A stretch of 28,682 nt of DNA, from assembly GCA_046154695.1 (NCBI GenBank), contig JBJXFI010000442.1, positions 1-28,682 on the forward strand, read 5' to 3'. Every line of letters begins with the position of its first letter. Positions within the stretch are counted from its first letter, which is position 1. This DNA comes from DALYLB01 sp046154695 (GTDB lineage Bacteria; Acidobacteriota; Blastocatellia; RBC074). The notes beneath the pieces were generated by a model, which did not search any database, had not been told where the DNA came from, and saw nothing but the letters and a program-made list of their open reading frames with translations. Shown in pieces: positions 1-10,872 of the stretch. The translations under genes and the position numbers were made by a program.

Positions 1-159
1 GATTGCATCGTGAGGTTCAACGGGGCGCAGGTCAGCTCCCCGACGGATTTGAATCGCTTGCCGGCCGGCGAAAATGGGCGGGAGCCGGAAGAGGTGACGC
101 TGGTCATTGTTCGCGGTCGCGCGGAGCAGACAGTGGCCCTCCGGCTGGAGAAGCGGTAA
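1..159 (+). CDS. C-terminal end of a PDZ-domain protein (partial)
   Basis: The first 52 codons of the window are open in frame 1 and end in TAA. No ATG lies in this frame, so the gene begins upstream of the window. The translation starts DCIVRFNGAQV, continues with a Leu-containing helix (TDLNRL) and ends in two strands, VTLVIVRGR and QTVALRLEKR. This matches the second half of a PDZ domain: the 'GDxIVxxNGxxV' strand, the peptide-groove helix and the closing strands. Such domains sit at the C-terminus of HtrA/DegP-type proteases and of other secreted acidobacterial proteins. The catalytic part is not visible, so the full product cannot be named. A strong terminator follows 62 bp after the stop and separates this gene from the next. 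Confidence 0.7.
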   Translation, partial: DCIVRFNGAQVSSPTDLNRLPAGENGREPEEVTLVIVRGRAEQTVALRLEKR

Positions 160-221
160 TCATCAGGTTCCATGTTTGGTGTTCAGGGTGAGGTGTCCGA
201 TTTTTTTTCGGACCCGAATTC

Positions 222-251
222 GAGGAGGCGTTTTGCCTCCTCATTTTTTTT
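222..251 (+). terminator. Rho-independent terminator
   Basis: An 8-bp perfect GC-rich stem (222-229 with 235-242, GAGGAGGC/GCCTCCTC) closes a 5-nt loop and is followed by eight T residues at 244-251. It ends the PDZ-protein transcript. A second small hairpin sits just upstream at 195-213, with a 6-bp stem GTCCGA/TCGGAC around seven T residues. Confidence 0.9.
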
Positions 252-363
252 CTCAGCCTGTGGTCGGGGCCCTGGCTGCCTGTGATTGCGGCGAGGGCGG
301 CCATCAGTCAACCGACCACGCACTGCCCCCCAGCCGCGGGGCGGCATCCTGGAGGAACAACAA

Positions 364-1905
364 ATGAAGCAGCGAGTGAGCAGAGTGTCAGGGAGTGTGC
401 TTTCGATTATTCTGTTGGTGAGCCTGTCGGCAGGAGTCTCGGGGCAGAGCGCGGAGCAGCGGGAGCGGGCCATCCGGGTGACGCTGCTGCAGTTGAATGA
501 TGTCTATCAACAGACGACGCTGGACAGGGGAAAGAACGCGGGGCTGGCGCGCGTGGCGACGCTGCGCAAGCAGGTGCTCGGTCAATCGCCGAACACGCTC
601 TTTCTGCTGGGGGGCGATACGATCTCGCCTTCGGTGGCATCGAGCATCTTCAAGGGCGAGCAGATGATCGCGGCCTGGAACGCGCTGGGGCTGGACTATG
701 CGGTGCTGGGCAATCACGAGTTCGATTTCGGGAACGAGATCCTGCTCAAGCGGATGGCCGAATCGAAATTCACGTGGCTCGGATCGAATGTGATCGATCG
801 AAACACGGGGAAGCCGTTCAATGGGATGCCGCCGTTCGTGATTCGCGAGTTCGAGGGGGTGAAGGTCGGCCTGTTCGGATTGTTGACGGTGGACACGGCG
901 ACGAGTTCGAAGCCCGGGCCGAATATTCGCTTCGTCGATCCGGTGCTTGCGGCCGGGCGGGTCGTCCGCCAGATGCGGGCGAGAGGCGCGAACGTGATCA
1001 TCGCGGTCACCCATCTGACGATGAGCGAGGACAAGCGGCTGGCGCGCACGGGCCTGGTGGATGTGATCATCGGCGGCCATGAGCACGACTTCATGCAATC
1101 GCACGCCGGGCATGCGCCGATCTTCAAATGGGGGTCGGACGCCCGGATTCTCGGGCGCATCGATCTGAACATCTATTCCCGCAAGCGCCGGCTGGAGAGC
1201 ATCGACTGGTACAGCCTGCCCGTGACCGACGCGGTGCCCGACGACCCGGCGGCCGCGGCCGTGATCAAGGGGTATGAAAGCCGGGTTTCGACCGAGCTCG
1301 ACAAGGCGATCGGCCGGACGGCCGTGGAGCTCGACGCGACGGCCCTGAGCAACCGCAACCGCGAAACCGAGCTGGGAAACCTGATCGCCGACGCGTTCCG
1401 GAGCGGAACGGGCGCCGAGGTGGCGCTCTTGAACGGCGGCGCGATCCGCGCCAATATGAAATACGCGCCGGGAGAGATCACCAAGCGCGACCTCATCGCC
1501 ATGCTGCCGTTCGAGACGCCGGTTGTGAAGGTGGAGATCAGCGGCGCGCTGCTGAAAGCCGCACTCGAGAACGGCGTCAGCCAGGTCGTCGAGGAGAAGG
1601 AGAGCGGGCGATTCCCGCAGGTTTCCGGGATGGCGTTCGAATACGACGCCCGCAAGCCGGTGGGCTCCCGCGTCGTGTCCGTCACGATCGGCGGGCAGCC
1701 GCTCGACGAGAAGAAGAAGTACGCCCTCGCCACCAACGCCTATCTGGCCGGCGGCGGCGACGGATACACCATGCTCAAGGGGCTTAAATTCCTGATCGAG
1801 CAGGAATCGGCCGAGATCGATTCGACGATTCTGGGCAACGCCATTTCCGCCGGGAAAGAGGTCTCCCCGAAGGTCGAGGGACGAATCAAACGGCTCGATC
1901 AGTAA
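364..1905 (+). CDS. Exported 5'-nucleotidase / metallophosphatase (UshA-like)
   Basis: A 513-residue two-domain bifunctional metallophosphatase/5'-nucleotidase, expected in the periplasm to remove phosphate from nucleotides or related esters. The ATG at 364 is chosen over in-frame upstream starts because GGAGGA lies about 7 bp before it and a clean Sec signal peptide follows (residues 1-28, cut near SVSGQ-like VSGQ). Metallophosphatase motifs seen are LND at 44-46, GGDT, GNHEFD with N117 and H118, H217 in VTHLT, and GGHEH with H239 and H241. The C-terminal substrate domain shows LGNLIADA, NGGAIR and the late AYLAGGGDGY signature. Oddly, the first metal motif reads D46-V-Y48 rather than D-x-H; Tyr at this position is known in the CG11883-like subfamily. 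The gene probably forms an operon with the DUF1460 gene 16 bp downstream. The exact substrate cannot be told. Confidence 0.93.
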   Translation: MKQRVSRVSGSVLSIILLVSLSAGVSGQSAEQRERAIRVTLLQLNDVYQQTTLDRGKNAGLARVATLRKQVLGQSPNTLFLLGGDTISPSVASSIFKGEQMIAAWNALGLDYAVLGNHEFDFGNEILLKRMAESKFTWLGSNVIDRNTGKPFNGMPPFVIREFEGVKVGLFGLLTVDTATSSKPGPNIRFVDPVLAAGRVVRQMRARGANVIIAVTHLTMSEDKRLARTGLVDVIIGGHEHDFMQSHAGHAPIFKWGSDARILGRIDLNIYSRKRRLESIDWYSLPVTDAVPDDPAAAAVIKGYESRVSTELDKAIGRTAVELDATALSNRNRETELGNLIADAFRSGTGAEVALLNGGAIRANMKYAPGEITKRDLIAMLPFETPVVKVEISGALLKAALENGVSQVVEEKESGRFPQVSGMAFEYDARKPVGSRVVSVTIGGQPLDEKKKYALATNAYLAGGGDGYTMLKGLKFLIEQESAEIDSTILGNAISAGKEVSPKVEGRIKRLDQ

Positions 1906-1921
1906 GCAGAGAAAGACCGAT

Positions 1922-2635
1922 ATGCATTCAAACCGGGGGCAGGATACCCTCAGTTCACGCGATGCCGCATTTGTTCGCGGGCTTCTCGGGGAGCTGCGCG
2001 CGGAGCATTCGATCCGCCGCCGCGCGAAGCTCCTCTCCGCGCGATTCTTGGGCGCGCCCTATCTCGTCCATCCGCTGATCGGCTCGGTCGAGGAGCCGGA
2101 ACAGTTCGTCATCCGCTTCGACGGGTTCGATTGCGTCACGTACATCGAGACCGTCCTTGCGCTCGCGCACGCGCGCGATGCCGAGGATTTCACCGCTCGA
2201 TTGCGCGCGATTCGCTATGAGGAAGGCGTGATCGACTGGCGAAAGCGGCTTCATTACACGACCGATTGGGCCGCCTGGCAGATTCGCCAGGGGCTGTTGA
2301 AGGATATGACGCTCGGCGAGGGGACGATTCCGCTCAGGAAGACGCTCGACTTCCTGCCGGATCTTCCGCCGCGAGCGGCCGAGTACCGGTATTTCCCCAA
2401 GCAGTCCTTCGGATACGTGAGCCGGTGGCTGATCGACACGGACCTGATCTATTTCCTCTCGGTGCGGCGCACTCTCGACACCAATCATATCGGAATGATC
2501 ATCCGGGAAGGCGAAAAGGTGATGGTTCGCCACGCGCGCCAGAAACAGGGAAAAGCGGTCGAACAGATCCTCGCCGATTTCATACGCATCAGCCCCTCTC
2601 CCGGCTTCATCATCAATCGGATCGCCGCGGAATAG
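1922..2635 (+). CDS. DUF1460 family, NlpC/P60-fold amidase-like protein
   Basis: A 237-residue protein with the DUF1460 (PF07313, N-acetylmuramoyl-L-alanine amidase-like) signatures. These are FDGFDCVTYIETVLALA with the presumed nucleophile C71, the block RYEEGVIDWRKRLHYTTDW, and DTNHIGMII with the presumed catalytic H189. The known structure of the family is a Cys-His NlpC/P60-type fold acting on cell-wall peptides. The ATG at 1922 has only a weak purine-rich site (AGAGAAAG) 16 bp after the nucleotidase stop, which suggests translational coupling. No signal peptide is visible and no in-frame ATG lies just upstream, although relatives are often exported. It may therefore act on muropeptides inside the cell, or the true start may be different. 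The family call is firm; the substrate is unknown. Confidence 0.85.
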   Translation: MHSNRGQDTLSSRDAAFVRGLLGELRAEHSIRRRAKLLSARFLGAPYLVHPLIGSVEEPEQFVIRFDGFDCVTYIETVLALAHARDAEDFTARLRAIRYEEGVIDWRKRLHYTTDWAAWQIRQGLLKDMTLGEGTIPLRKTLDFLPDLPPRAAEYRYFPKQSFGYVSRWLIDTDLIYFLSVRRTLDTNHIGMIIREGEKVMVRHARQKQGKAVEQILADFIRISPSPGFIINRIAAE

Positions 2636-2721
2636 GCGGCCCCGCCGAAAGAGATCTCACGCGAAGCCACGAGTGGAAAGGCGGAGTCGCCGTGTCAATG
2701 TTCTGTTTCGCGCCTCTCCTC

Positions 2722-4092
2722 TCAATCCTCCCCGGCGGGGCCGATCGCCGCGAGCATCTCTTCATCGGTGAAATATTTGAAGAATTCGACGTTCCGGCGC
2801 GCGGACTCCTCCTTCTCCACGGCTTCGAGCCGCTGGACGCCCGCATAGGTGACGTATTGAATGTCGCGGGCCGCGAGGGCCTTTCTGAGCGCGTCGATTC
2901 GCGCGGCGGGATCTTCAGGAGCGAGGGGATGCCCCTCGAGGTAGCGGTTGACGACGGCCATTCCGCGTTCGCCGTCGAGTTTGGCCCGGCCGACGACGCC
3001 ATCGGAGGCCTGGCGTGACCAGCCGGCGACGAACACTCCGTCGAGCACCCGGCCTGTTTGCGGATCGAAGACCTGATAGGCCTCATCGCCGGGGTTCACG
3101 GGATCGGGATTCGGGTTTTTGACATATTCGGTCCCGGAGCAGGGAAGGCCGAAGGCTGCATCGACCTTGTCGCCGATGGCGAAGACGACGGTGTCGCACG
3201 CGATGTCGTCGAACGCCCCGGTCCCGCGGGCCGCGACCGATTCCCCCTTCCGAACGAGATCCGTGTTCTCGACGCGCAGCGCGCGCGGTTTGCCCTCCTC
3301 GTCGACCACGACTTCCGTCGGCGAACTGAGAAACCGGAAGAGCATACGCGAGGGGCTCTCTCCCTCCTTCGATTTGACGGCGGAAAATTTGGTCAGCTCA
3401 GTGAAGATCGCCTCCGGGTCCTGCCCGACGGCTTCGAGGCGCGGGCGTATGCGATCGAGTTCGTCCCGCAGCGCGGCGGCGTCGATGTTGGCGGCGACCG
3501 CCTGGATCTCCACGTCCGTGTAGGCGCGCTCAGCCGGACCGCGGCGGGCGACCGCGATCACCTCGCGCGTCTTCTTTTCGTGAACCAGCCAGTGGGCGAC
3601 ATCCACCATCACGTTCCCAACGCCGATAATCGCCACGCGGTCCCCGATCCGAAAGTCGCGCCGGCTGAACTCGGGCAGTCCGTTGAAGTGGTAGACCAGA
3701 TCCTTGGCGTGATAGACGCCCGGCGCATCGTCCCCCGGGATCCCCAGCGCCTTCGTTCCCTGCGCCCCGACACAGACCACGACCGCCGACGGCCGCAGAA
3801 TCGCGCACGCCTCCTCCAGCGTCATGTCGGCCCGCGCCCCGATCCGCACATGCCCCAGGTAATGCACGCGCGGATTGGCCAGGATCATGCGGAACTGCTT
3901 GCGCACACCCTCCTTCAGCTTGTGCTTGTTGAAATAGATGCCGTATTCGACCAGCCCGCCGGGTTTGATGTCCCGGTTGATGAGCACGACTTCATGGCCG
4001 GCCTCGATCAGTTTGCGCACGCCGTAGATTCCCGCCGGTCCCGCGCCGATGGCGAGGACCAGGTGCCCGCTTGCGGTGGGTGTTTCGCTCAT
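2722..4092 (-). CDS. FAD/NADP-dependent ferredoxin (adrenodoxin) reductase-like protein
   Basis: A 456-residue flavoprotein of the adrenodoxin-reductase/FprA group, expected to pass electrons from NADPH through FAD to a ferredoxin in the cytoplasm. Visible are the FAD dinucleotide motif GAGPAG (16-21), the early PGGLVEYGI block, the NADP motif GVGNVMVD (157-164), ARRGPAERAYT (the family's ARRGP signature) and a late VAGWSRQASDGVVG matching 'VAGWxKRGPxGVIG'. The start at 4092 is fixed by GGAG 5 bp upstream and by an ATGA overlap with the esterase stop, so the two genes are translationally coupled. Family length (about 450) fits. No ferredoxin or P450 lies in the window, so the electron acceptor is unknown. 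It converges on the DUF1460 gene across 86 bp in which I see no clear terminator. Confidence 0.9.
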   Translation of the reverse strand: MSETPTASGHLVLAIGAGPAGIYGVRKLIEAGHEVVLINRDIKPGGLVEYGIYFNKHKLKEGVRKQFRMILANPRVHYLGHVRIGARADMTLEEACAILRPSAVVVCVGAQGTKALGIPGDDAPGVYHAKDLVYHFNGLPEFSRRDFRIGDRVAIIGVGNVMVDVAHWLVHEKKTREVIAVARRGPAERAYTDVEIQAVAANIDAAALRDELDRIRPRLEAVGQDPEAIFTELTKFSAVKSKEGESPSRMLFRFLSSPTEVVVDEEGKPRALRVENTDLVRKGESVAARGTGAFDDIACDTVVFAIGDKVDAAFGLPCSGTEYVKNPNPDPVNPGDEAYQVFDPQTGRVLDGVFVAGWSRQASDGVVGRAKLDGERGMAVVNRYLEGHPLAPEDPAARIDALRKALAARDIQYVTYAGVQRLEAVEKEESARRNVEFFKYFTDEEMLAAIGPAGED

Positions 4093-5018
4093 GAATTCTC
4101 CGTTATTGTTTCTGTTTGCCGGTGACTGAGGAAAGAGGCGATCGCGGTGATCGCCTCTTTCGCCTCCGGCAGGCCGAACGCGACAAAGACGGGCCAGACA
4201 TGCGGGAGGTCGCTCCATTTGCGCAGTTCGACATCCACGCCGCAATCACGGGCGCGTTCGGCAAGCCGGGTCGAATCGTCGAGCAGGACCTCGGTGTCGC
4301 TGACATCGATTCGCAGGGGCGGCAATCCGCGCAGGTCGGCATAAATCGGCGAGATCAACGGGTCGGTCACGGGCGTTCGGCCCGCATAGATGCGGCCGGA
4401 CGGCGCGATATTCTCGCCGTAAAACATCGCATCGCGCAGATCGTTCGTCACGAGGGAGTTTCCGGTGCCCGCGAGGTCGGTCCAGGGGGAGAGGCAGAAG
4501 GCGGCGCGGGGCATCTCGATCCCCGCATCGCGGAGCGAGAGCAGCGACGCGATCGTCAGCCCGCCGCCGGCCGAGTCTCCGCCGATCGAGATTTCGTCCG
4601 GCCGTCTTCCCTGCGCGAGCAGCCAGCGGTAGCCGGCCACGGCGTCCTCGACCGCCGCCGGAAACCGATGCTCCGGCGCGAGCCGGTAATCGAGCGCGAA
4701 GACCTCGGCCTCCGCCTCCCGGGCGAGCGCCGCCGTGAACATGCGATGCGTCGCCGGCGAACATGCCACATACCCGCCGCCGTGAAGGTAATAGATCGTC
4801 CGCTTCACGGCCTGTCTGGGCCGAACCCACTCGCCGCGGACGCCCGCCTGATCGACAGGCTCGACGGTCACCCATTTCGGGACGGGCGGCCGCAGCCGGT
4901 CCGGGGTCTTCATCTTTGCGCGAAAATGGCGGAGCAGCGCCTCCTCTCCGCCCCGAACGCGGCGCTTGATGAAGAGGCGAATGAACGTGGAGATCGCCCT
5001 TGCCTGCCAGCTCGGCAT
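4089..5018 (-). CDS. Alpha/beta-hydrolase esterase, hormone-sensitive lipase family
   Basis: A 309-residue carboxylesterase/lipase of the HSL (bacterial family IV) type. The oxyanion motif HGGG is at 79-82 and the nucleophile S149 lies in GDSAGG. The triad is completed by D241 (VSDTEVLLDD) and H273 (LPHVW). The start at 5018 has AAGGA about 8 bp upstream and gives the normal family length. The reading frame is also open back to an ATG at 5198, through a repeat-rich region, which would add 60 residues; I consider this extension unlikely but not excluded. The stop overlaps the start of the ferredoxin-reductase-like gene by ATGA. Neighbours are an SDR dehydrogenase upstream and the reductase downstream, which suggests lipid, ester or xenobiotic turnover. 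The substrate is not known. Confidence 0.92.
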   Translation of the reverse strand: MPSWQARAISTFIRLFIKRRVRGGEEALLRHFRAKMKTPDRLRPPVPKWVTVEPVDQAGVRGEWVRPRQAVKRTIYYLHGGGYVACSPATHRMFTAALAREAEAEVFALDYRLAPEHRFPAAVEDAVAGYRWLLAQGRRPDEISIGGDSAGGGLTIASLLSLRDAGIEMPRAAFCLSPWTDLAGTGNSLVTNDLRDAMFYGENIAPSGRIYAGRTPVTDPLISPIYADLRGLPPLRIDVSDTEVLLDDSTRLAERARDCGVDVELRKWSDLPHVWPVFVAFGLPEAKEAITAIASFLSHRQTETITENS

Positions 5019-5040
5019 CGTTATTTTCCTTCGAAAAAGT

Positions 5041-5184
5041 GGCACACGCTGTCGGGCTTGTGCCGCGTCCACCAGCCACCCTCGGAAAAAGACTGGGCCT
5101 CGAACGAGACCTCGTCCGGTGCGCGGGCGCCGGGCATTTCCCGCGCACGCCTTCAAACTCGGCACAAGCTGTCGGGCTTGTGCC
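5041..5184. repeat. Two 24-bp palindromic repeat copies plus a third hairpin
   Basis: Near-identical 24-bp units lie at 5041-5064 and 5161-5184, exactly 120 bp apart. The second is a perfect 9-bp stem (GGCACAAGC/GCTTGTGCC) with a 6-nt loop; the first has one stem mismatch. Between them, 5119-5127 pairs perfectly with 5140-5148 (GTGCGCGGG/CCCGCGCAC). No T-tract follows, so these look like dispersed intergenic palindromes rather than terminators. They fill most of the SDR-esterase spacer. Confidence 0.8.
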
Positions 5185-5194
5185 ACCATGCTTT

Positions 5195-5224
5195 TCATTG
5201 TTTCAGAGCGTCGCCACGCGACAT
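5195..5224 (-). CDS. Nine-codon mini-ORF MSRGDALKQ (copy 1)
   Basis: A 30-bp ORF that lies 10 bp after the SDR stop. The sequence TGAGGAG, formed by the SDR stop codon itself, supplies a Shine-Dalgarno about 6 bp before the ATG. The TGA stop overlaps another ATG (ATGA at 5198-5195) that opens the long in-frame extension of the esterase. A second copy with the same layout, encoding MSSGDALKK, lies at 13456-13485 on the other strand; about 31 of 36 bases around the start match. The copy at 5195 is followed 11 bp later by the palindrome at 5184-5161. It could be a translated leader or coupling peptide, or simply part of a dispersed DNA repeat. Translation is unproven. Confidence 0.4.
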   Translation of the reverse strand: MSRGDALKQ

Positions 5225-5234
5225 GAACGACTCC

Positions 5235-6059
5235 TCAGGGTTTGATCATCCGGTCGAAAATCGGCCGCATCACGCGGAAATAGCGCACGGGCATCCATCG
5301 TTGAATGCGTTCGAGAATCCAGGCGTCGGCGCCGATGAGGATGCGGGCTTCATTTTTCATCACGCCGCGCAGGATCCGCTCGGCGGCGGCCTCGGGCATC
5401 GTTCGGGCGGCGTTCTCGAAGTTGCGGATCTCGGTCGCGAGCGCTGACGCATGGGCGCCGGCGCCGGTGCGGGCGCTCCGGGCGATGTTGGTCTTGATTC
5501 CGCCCGGATGGACGACCGAGACGCGAATGTGGCTGTTCGCCAATTGCAGTTCGTGCCGCAGCGCCTCGGTGAAGCCCCGGACGGCGAACTTGCTCGCGAC
5601 ATAGGCCGAATGCCCCGGCATGCCGATGATCCCGAAGATCGATGAGATGTTGACGATATGCGCCTGTGGCTGTTGTTCGAGAACCGGCAGAAAGAGCTTC
5701 GTTCCGTGAACCACCCCCCGGAAGTTGACCCCCATCAGCCAGTCGATGTCCTCGATCGAGACCTCCCTCGTCGTCCCGGCGAGCGCGACCCCCGCGTTGT
5801 TGATGATCAGGTTCGCGCGCCCGTGCTCGCGAACGACCTCCGCGACGAAGGCCTCGCACCGCTCGCGATCGGCCACGTCGACGAGATGGGTCGTCACCTT
5901 CCCGCCGGAGATCATCCGCGCGGTCTCTTCGAGCCCCGCCGGATTCACGTCCGCCAGCGCCAGCGAGGCTCCCTCGCGCGCCAACCGCCGGGCGAGCTCC
6001 CGGCCGATGCCGGACGCCGCCCCCGTGATTACCGCCACCGTGCTTTGATCGATCTTCAT
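5235..6059 (-). CDS. Short-chain dehydrogenase/reductase (SDR)
   Basis: A 274-residue classical SDR, a cytoplasmic NAD(P)-dependent oxidoreductase. It has the cofactor motif TGAASGIG (12-19), NNAG at 87-90, catalytic Ser at 139/140, and YVASK with Y153 and K157. D37 in ALADVN, at the end of the second strand, suggests NAD(H) preference. The C-terminal tail (WILERIQRWMPVRYFRVMRPIFDRM) is basic and amphipathic, as in SDRs that act on lipids. The start at 6059 is placed at the canonical N-terminus; the open frame extends further upstream but has no SDR homology there. No clear Shine-Dalgarno is visible; instead a 9-bp tandem repeat directly precedes the ATG. It heads the minus-strand group SDR, esterase, ferredoxin reductase. 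The substrate is unknown. Confidence 0.92.
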   Translation of the reverse strand: MKIDQSTVAVITGAASGIGRELARRLAREGASLALADVNPAGLEETARMISGGKVTTHLVDVADRERCEAFVAEVVREHGRANLIINNAGVALAGTTREVSIEDIDWLMGVNFRGVVHGTKLFLPVLEQQPQAHIVNISSIFGIIGMPGHSAYVASKFAVRGFTEALRHELQLANSHIRVSVVHPGGIKTNIARSARTGAGAHASALATEIRNFENAARTMPEAAAERILRGVMKNEARILIGADAWILERIQRWMPVRYFRVMRPIFDRMIKP

Positions 6060-6060
6060 A

Positions 6061-6084
6061 TTCAGTATGTTCAGTATGTTCAGC
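6061..6084. repeat. 9-bp tandem repeat abutting the SDR start
   Basis: The unit TTCAGTATG is repeated 2.7 times and ends 1 bp from the SDR start codon. Because the period is 9, gain or loss of a unit would keep any upstream reading frame in phase. It occupies the place where a ribosome binding site would be expected. Confidence 0.8.
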
Positions 6085-6310
6085 AAACCCGCGGGTTGGG
6101 ATTGGCGTTCGCCGTCCAATCGGTCTTCGTGCCATGGTGCGGCAGCGGCACGAATGTATTCCAGTCGCGAACGCATCGCAACACCTCGCGGGAAATTCTC
6201 GTTTAAACCACCGGGCCGGAAAAGGACTCCGCCCTCCCCGTGCACTTATCCGGGAACGGAAACGAATAAATTCGCCATCACGCGGGGAGGGTGGATTTCT
6301 TCCCTCGCCA

Positions 6311-6339
6311 TTGTCTACGATCCGCAGGGCAGTTATATT
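6311..6339 (+). promoter_or_regulatory. Candidate sigma70-type promoter for the PSCyt operon
   Basis: TTGTCT at 6311-6316 and TATATT at 6334-6339 are separated by 17 bp, the optimal housekeeping spacing. Transcription would begin near 6346, giving a leader of about 128 nt before the gene at 6474. The inverted repeat at 6228-6295 lies just upstream and could be a regulator site. This is judged from consensus only. Confidence 0.4.
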
Positions 6340-6368
6340 GGTAATACCAGCCGCGAATCGGCGGCGCG

Positions 6369-6397
6369 GAATCAACAGAATCAGGCAGAATCAGGAA
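6369..6397. repeat. GAATCA short tandem repeat
   Basis: Three imperfect units (GAATCAACA, GAATCAGGCA, GAATCAGGAA) start at 6369, 6378 and 6388, with a period of 9 then 10 bp. They lie in the leader of the PSCyt gene, and no function is evident. Confidence 0.6.
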
Positions 6398-6473
6398 AAC
6401 AACGAAGGCGGCGCACGGGGATCCGGCGGTTGCGGATCTGTTTCCGACGGCACCGGCAAGCGGGACTGAAACC

Positions 6474-9638
<3,165 letters not shown>

Positions 9639-9642
9639 ACGC

Positions 9643-10869
9643 ATGCGAAATTCGAAGCCCGCTGTGACTCGACGAACCTTCATTCAGGGGACGACCGCCT
9701 CGGTCGCGGCGACCGCCCTCGCGGCCGATCGCGTCCTCGGCGCGAACGACCGCATCCGCCTCGGCGCCATCGGCACGGGCGGACGCGCCCGCAAGTCGCT
9801 CATCCCGATCCATCAGAAGCAGCCCGACACCGAGATCGCCGCGCTCTGTGATGTCTATGAGCCGAACCTGCTGCGGACGGTCCAGGAGGACGATCTGCCG
9901 AACGCGCGGCGGATCCGCGATTACCGGGCGATTCTCGACGACAAGGGCATCGACGCCGTGATCATCGGCACGCCGGATCACTGGCACGCGAAGATCGTTC
10001 GCGATGCCGTCGCGGCCGGCAAGGATGTGTATGTCGAGAAGCCCGTCACGCATTCGCTCGAAGAGGGGCCCGAACTGATTCGCGCCGTCGAGGCGAGTGG
10101 CCGCATCGTGCAGACCGGCATGCAGCAGCGGAGCTGGGGGCATTTCATCGAGGGGAAACAGATGCTCGACGCGGGAAAGCTGGGACAGGTCACCGCCGTT
10201 CACATGTGGTGGTACCAGAACTACGCCGCGAGCGGGCATTCCAACAAGCTGGCGCTCGACAAGCTCGATCAGAGGATGTGGCTCGGCTCGGCGCCCGCGC
10301 AGGAGATCACGCCGATCAAGTTTTACTGGTGGCGCTGGTTCTGGGACTTCGGCGGCGGCGCGCTGACCGATCTGATGTGCCACTGGATCGACGTGGCGCA
10401 GTGGTATCTCAACGCGCCCGCGCCGGCGAGCGCGCTCGCCGCCGGCAGCCGGTACGTGCTCGACTGGGAGTGCCCCGACACGATCACCTGCGCGCTCGAG
10501 TATCCCGGGAAGTTCACCGCGACCTATACGGGCACCATGGTCAGCAGCATCGATGACGGGGGCCTCGAAATCCGTGGAACGAAGGGCACGATGAAACTCA
10601 ATCGCTCCCGGCTCGCGGTTTATACCGAAGGCGGGGCCTCCCACGGAAAAGAGATTCCCGGCGCGCCCGACACCCTGATCGCGTCGAAGGGAGACGGAAC
10701 CGTCTCCCACATCCGCAACTTCCTCGACTGCGTCAAGAGCCGCAAGGCCCCGAACGCCGGCATTCGCGTCGCGGTCGAGGCCGCGCGCGCCGCGCACCTC
10801 GGCAACCTCGCGCTCAAACGCGACCGCCGCGTCCACTGGAACGCCCAGCAGGGGCGCGTCGAGGGATAG
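9643..10869 (+). CDS. Tat-exported Gfo/Idh/MocA-family oxidoreductase (1)
   Basis: A 408-residue NAD(P)-dependent oxidoreductase of the glucose-fructose oxidoreductase/inositol dehydrogenase family. It has a twin-arginine signal (TRRTFIQGTT, R10 R11), then the Rossmann motif GAIGTGG (41-47), the TPDHWHA block and the family's EKP motif at E132-K133. The C-terminal Gfo/Idh domain includes FWDFGGGALTDLMCHWID. Tat export implies folding with bound cofactor before export, as known for Zymomonas GFOR. The AAGGA site for the ATG at 9643 lies inside the last codons of the PSCyt gene, so the two are co-translated. Some Tat-bearing relatives (GH109 and similar) are NAD-dependent glycosidases, so hydrolase activity is an alternative. 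The substrate is unknown. Confidence 0.93.
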   Translation: MRNSKPAVTRRTFIQGTTASVAATALAADRVLGANDRIRLGAIGTGGRARKSLIPIHQKQPDTEIAALCDVYEPNLLRTVQEDDLPNARRIRDYRAILDDKGIDAVIIGTPDHWHAKIVRDAVAAGKDVYVEKPVTHSLEEGPELIRAVEASGRIVQTGMQQRSWGHFIEGKQMLDAGKLGQVTAVHMWWYQNYAASGHSNKLALDKLDQRMWLGSAPAQEITPIKFYWWRWFWDFGGGALTDLMCHWIDVAQWYLNAPAPASALAAGSRYVLDWECPDTITCALEYPGKFTATYTGTMVSSIDDGGLEIRGTKGTMKLNRSRLAVYTEGGASHGKEIPGAPDTLIASKGDGTVSHIRNFLDCVKSRKAPNAGIRVAVEAARAAHLGNLALKRDRRVHWNAQQGRVEG

Positions 10870-10872
10870 ACT

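Larger units (their letters stand above)
6060..6473. other. Divergent 414-bp intergenic region
   Basis: This region separates the minus-strand SDR group from the plus-strand catabolic run and must hold promoters for both. It contains the tandem repeat next to the SDR, a long inverted repeat (6228-6240 with 6283-6295, 12 of 13 bases complementary plus a G-T pair, 42-bp spacer), a sigma70-like box pair at 6311-6339 and a GAATCA repeat at 6369-6397. No credible gene is seen. Confidence 0.6.

Noticed and set aside
388..1113. Antisense open frame opposite the 5'-nucleotidase
   Set aside because: It is a shadow frame in GC-rich DNA; the plus-strand protein has all catalytic motifs.
6061..6084. CRISPR-like short repeats
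   Set aside because: The units are contiguous 9-mers with no spacers and no cas genes are nearby.
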